Positions 61,091 to 64,000 of a DNA stretch of 64,000 bases are shown one piece after another; within the stretch, counting starts at the first letter, position 1, and the number at the start of each line of letters is the position of its first letter. The stretch is taken from positions 3,374,932-3,438,931 of the forward strand of contig NZ_CP101154.1 of assembly GCF_024298905.1 (NCBI RefSeq). Reading direction: 5' to 3'. The notes below the pieces were generated by a model. That model saw only the letters and a program-made list of their open reading frames with translations. It had not been told where the DNA came from and did no database searches. A program made the position numbers and the translations under genes. The stretch comes from Natronomonas marina (GTDB lineage: Archaea > Halobacteriota > Halobacteria > Halobacteriales > Haloarculaceae).

Positions 61091-62556
61091 CAGCCACCAC
61101 CTCCGATCCAGTCGGGAACGGCGTAGTCGGCGGTCCTGTTCTGCTCGGGGTAGAAGGAGTGCATCGTCCCGTAGTCCTCACGGATTTCGGGGTCCTTCTG
61201 CCACTGCTGGAAGACCGGCACGCCCGTCTCCTCGACGGAGGTCCACTGCGGTTCGTGGGCGTACGTCGCGTCCTTCGGCGTGAACTGGAACTCGTTGAGG
61301 ATGGTGCTTCCGGTGAACGTCTTCTCCTCCATGTACGGGATGATGAGGTCGTCGTCCGGAATCTCGCCCTCGATGCCCTCGCCCTCCATGGTCGCCCGGA
61401 GCGCCTGCTCGGTGAGGGTGATCGCGTCGTAGGTGAGCGCCCCGCTGTAGATGGGGACCGTGTCCCACTTCTCCTGGTACGCCTGCACGAAGTCCTGGGT
61501 CTGCTCGGTGTTGCTGGTCTGGGGCGTCATCGCGTTCATCGAGAAGACGAACTCGGTGTTGCCGTTCGTGGACTCCCAGTAGCTGAAGCTCTGGCTCGGG
61601 ACATGGATGCCGCCGAACTCGAAGTCCCGCTCCTGGTTGGACCACTGGTTGACGGCGCTGGTCCCGATGAGCGCCAGCCCGACCAGCGAGAGGTCACAGC
61701 CCTCGCTCTCTATCTCGTTGAAGATGGGCGACCAGTCGCTGATGCCGCCGACCCGCTTTTTGACCGGCACGTCGATGACGTCGCTCAGGCGGTTCGACAG
61801 CCGGTCGTGATACGGGTCGAACTCGCCGACGTTCTCGGTCATCAGCGCGACCTGCTCCCAGCCGTACTTGTCCTTGTTGTTCTCGATGAACTCCAGCATC
61901 GCGTCCGCGAGGTCGAGCAGGTGGAGCGGCCCCGCCCGGAAGTGGTACTTGAACCGCTCGTACTCGGTCTCGCCGCCCTCGCCGGTGATGTCGTCGTTGG
62001 ACTTCGAGACGAGTTTGCCGGCCCTGGGGTCCGCCGAGGCGGTCGTGATGTGGATGGTCTGCTGGTTCGAGATCGACGGCAGCGTCTGGATGAGCGCCGA
62101 TCCGAGGAAGATACCCATCGTGATGTCACAGCCCGCCTGCGTGACGAGCCGCCTGTGCTCGGAACGGGCCGTGGCCGGCGAGACGTTCGTGTTGCCGAGT
62201 TCGACCTCGACTTTCGCGCCGAGCATCCCGCCGCTGTTGTTGAGCTGTTCGGCGGCGAGCCGTGCGGCGTCCCACATCGACTCCCCGAGCGGCAGGTTCA
62301 TCGGTGCGAGGATGCCGATACGGACCGTCTCGCCGGAGAGCAGTCCGTCGCCGTCGCCGACGTCGTCCTGGCCGGTGTCGTCCTGATTTCCGCCGTCGTT
62401 CCCCGACCGGAGCCCGCTTCCGGGATACGGGTTCTGGGGCGACTGACACCCGGCGAGCCCGGCGGCGACGGCGCCACTTCCGCCGTATTTCAGGATCGAA
62501 CGGCGGTCGAGCCGGCCGCCGTCGTCCTGCTGTTCGTCGTCTGGTGCGTCTGCCAT
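61090..62556 (-). CDS. livK: Branched-chain-amino-acid-type ABC transporter substrate-binding lipoprotein
   Basis: A 488-residue protein. LDRRSILKYGGSGAVAAGLAG with Cys as lipobox has the twin arginine of Tat lipoproteins. VRIGILAPMNLPLGESMWDA, LNNSGGMLGAKVEVELGNTN and GALTYDAITLTEQALRATM are typical of LivJ/LivK-like (type I periplasmic) binding proteins, whose ligands include branched-chain amino acids, amides and urea. It is the first gene of the operon; a TATA-like TTCATAAAA lies near 62610-62620 upstream. Confidence 0.92.
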   Translation of the reverse strand: MADAPDDEQQDDGGRLDRRSILKYGGSGAVAAGLAGCQSPQNPYPGSGLRSGNDGGNQDDTGQDDVGDGDGLLSGETVRIGILAPMNLPLGESMWDAARLAAEQLNNSGGMLGAKVEVELGNTNVSPATARSEHRRLVTQAGCDITMGIFLGSALIQTLPSISNQQTIHITTASADPRAGKLVSKSNDDITGEGGETEYERFKYHFRAGPLHLLDLADAMLEFIENNKDKYGWEQVALMTENVGEFDPYHDRLSNRLSDVIDVPVKKRVGGISDWSPIFNEIESEGCDLSLVGLALIGTSAVNQWSNQERDFEFGGIHVPSQSFSYWESTNGNTEFVFSMNAMTPQTSNTEQTQDFVQAYQEKWDTVPIYSGALTYDAITLTEQALRATMEGEGIEGEIPDDDLIIPYMEEKTFTGSTILNEFQFTPKDATYAHEPQWTSVEETGVPVFQQWQKDPEIREDYGTMHSFYPEQNRTADYAVPDWIGGGG

Positions 62557-62795
62557 GTGTAGCCCAAGTACCGAAGTTCAACGGATGGGTGTTTCGCTGG
62601 TTTTCTCCGGGCTTTTATGAAGAATCCGGCTATTGTCGCTCGCTATCGCCACTGAACGGCAGTACGCCGCCGGTATCAGAGGGGTCGGACACGTACCGTG
62701 GACGATCCGAAACGGGCCGGTCCTCGTCGACGGAGCCCGCGGCTGGACGGCGTGATAGCGGCGGCGAACGGTCGGGAAAACGGCGGGATCGGCCG

Positions 62796-63941
62796 TTATC
62801 GTCGGCGGACGACGAGCAGTGCGACCGCGAGCAGCGCCACCAGCGCGACGACCGGCGTAAAGCCCGGCGCTTCGCTTATCGTCGGCGTGTTCCGGACGGC
62901 GCCACCGGCGCCGTCACCGCCGACGTTGCCCCGCGTCCGGGTGGCCTGGCTGCCGCCACCGCCCGGGGCGCTCTCGTCGGTACCGGTGGCCCGGACCCGC
63001 GTCTGCGTGGGCGTGCTGGGCGCCTGCGTCGCGGTCGGCGTGGACGTGTCGGGGACCTGTGTCGCGGTCGGCGTCGGGGTAGCACCCGACTCGGTCGGGG
63101 TGGGCGTGGCCCCGTTGCCGCTCGGGGTCGGCGTGGGCGTCGCGCCGCCGCTTTCGCCGCCGCTTCCCGCCTCGTTCGGCGGCGGCCCGAGCGTCTCGCG
63201 GGCCGCCGCCTCGCTGTCGCACTCGCAGATGTAGATGTAGTTCGAGTCCGCGAGTATCCCCGCTTTGTTGGCCTCCTCGGACGGCTCCTGGTCGGGCCCG
63301 TTGTCGGCCTCCGTCCCGTTGATGAACCCCTGTATCTGGTACCAGCCGGGTTCGCTGGTCATCTTCAGACAGGGCCCGTCGTTGGAGCCGGCGCCCTGGG
63401 CGGCCACGATGGCGTCCTCCGGGGCCGCGTACGGCGGGTCGCCGCCGAGGTCGCCCCAGTCGTAGAAGTCGATCGTGAGGCCGCCCTCCGCGAGGGTCGA
63501 ACTCTTGCGGGACTGGATGAGGTCCTCGTCGATCTGCGTCCCGCTGTCGTTGTTGCCGTAGTCGAGACCGAAGACCTTGGTGTTCTGGGTGACGTCGCAG
63601 TTGCTGTAGTCGATCCAGTCGGCCTCGAGGATTATGTTGTCGATGAACGCACCCTCCTCGGCGCCGACCTCTCTGAGCGCCTGTGCGCCCACGGCGTTGT
63701 ATTCGATGCTGGCGTTGTAGCCGTTCTGTCCGCTGTGGACCGGGTGGTTCCCCGGGTAGTGGTCGGTCCGCATCGGGAGCGTGACCGTGAAGTTCGCCTC
63801 CTCGGTGAAGTCCTCCGCCTCCGCTTTCGTGTGCTCGTCGGCCGCGACCGGTGTCACCGCCGCACCGAGAACGACAGCAGCGACGGCACCCGCTACGACG
63901 AGGGCTGCCGTAAGAGTCGATCTGGCCTGCCTCGGAATCAT
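62796..63941 (-). CDS. Surface protein with PGF-CTERM-like sorting signal
   Basis: A 381-residue protein. A signal peptide (residues 1-35, VTPVAADEH) is followed by a domain of about 200 residues with WIDYSNCDVTQNTKVFGLDY and SEPGWYQIQGFINGTEADNG. The motif IYICECDSEAAARETLGPPP is shared with the protein at 55439-56368. A Thr/Pro/Gly linker of about 95 residues reaches EAPGFTPVVALVALLAVALL and RRR, a PGF-type signal cut by archaeosortase A. The protein is thus expected to be lipid-anchored. Ligand or role unknown; it lies directly upstream of the Liv-type operon. Confidence 0.85.
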   Translation of the reverse strand: MIPRQARSTLTAALVVAGAVAAVVLGAAVTPVAADEHTKAEAEDFTEEANFTVTLPMRTDHYPGNHPVHSGQNGYNASIEYNAVGAQALREVGAEEGAFIDNIILEADWIDYSNCDVTQNTKVFGLDYGNNDSGTQIDEDLIQSRKSSTLAEGGLTIDFYDWGDLGGDPPYAAPEDAIVAAQGAGSNDGPCLKMTSEPGWYQIQGFINGTEADNGPDQEPSEEANKAGILADSNYIYICECDSEAAARETLGPPPNEAGSGGESGGATPTPTPSGNGATPTPTESGATPTPTATQVPDTSTPTATQAPSTPTQTRVRATGTDESAPGGGGSQATRTRGNVGGDGAGGAVRNTPTISEAPGFTPVVALVALLAVALLVVRRR

Positions 63942-64000
63942 GGACGATTGTTCGTGCGATAACGTGTCTAATGGTATCGCTCCGCATACGAGGGAATTTA

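Overview
The window is a piece of a haloarchaeal chromosome. The DNA is very GC-rich, the proteins are acidic, and many genes belong to families I know only from Halobacteria. There are Tat-type lipoprotein signals, a PGF-type C-terminal sorting signal, archaeal information genes (Hef, PCNA, NMD3, archaeal AlaS, XPD/Rad3-like helicases) and many TATA-like boxes about 27 nt before start codons, which suggests leaderless transcripts. Genus cannot be told from this sequence. No rRNA, tRNA or CRISPR array was seen, and no gene-free stretch exceeds 300 bases (largest gaps: 38633-38802 with a probable micro-ORF after it, 44499-44742 and 62557-62795).

Layout. 1-9.5 kb: housekeeping and unknown genes, an XPD-like helicase, then a Trm5/Taw2-type tRNA-modifying enzyme coupled to NMD3. 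9.5-11.7 kb: an IS200/IS605-group element carrying only tnpB has split a PemK/MazF-like toxin gene; the partner winged-helix gene is intact. 11.7-16.3 kb: a lipoprotein, gamma-glutamyltransferase, HtpX and an AI-2E-family permease. 16.3-20.1 kb: a complete thiamine-type ABC importer (binding protein, fused permease, ATPase). 20.1-32 kb: a second Fe-S helicase, small enzymes and membrane proteins, an APC permease and a rhodanese/metallo-beta-lactamase protein. 32-37.5 kb: hef and alaS divergently placed. 37.5-44.5 kb: membrane and coiled-coil proteins, a DUF445 gene overlapping an Abi-alpha-like gene, and several very small haloarchaeal genes. 44.6-49.7 kb: pcn and a 2-oxoacid dehydrogenase E1-alpha/E1-beta/E2 operon without E3. 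51-55.4 kb: an operon of a GT75-like glycosyltransferase, an Fe(III)-type binding protein and a GT39-like membrane glycosyltransferase. 55.4-64 kb: a coupled branched-chain-amino-acid-type ABC importer, flanked by two surface proteins that share a motif.

How parts connect. Two 18-bp inverted repeats with the same plan (TTTTAGG, four bases, CCTAAAA) lie at 44618-44635 and 55388-55405. They look like DtxR/Idr-type iron-regulator operators. One fronts the Fe(III) binding-protein operon, the other a tiny two-gene operon of unknown function, which makes that pair a candidate member of the iron response. The IS insertion supports a self-consistent TnpB model: the element sits directly after TTAC in tnpB orientation, the reading frame of the toxin is restored exactly if 1455 bp are removed, and the predicted guide RNA would read into the toxin gene itself. 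Three unrelated proteins (a helicase, a LOG-family protein, an E2) carry in-frame peptide insertions encoded by GC-rich palindromes.
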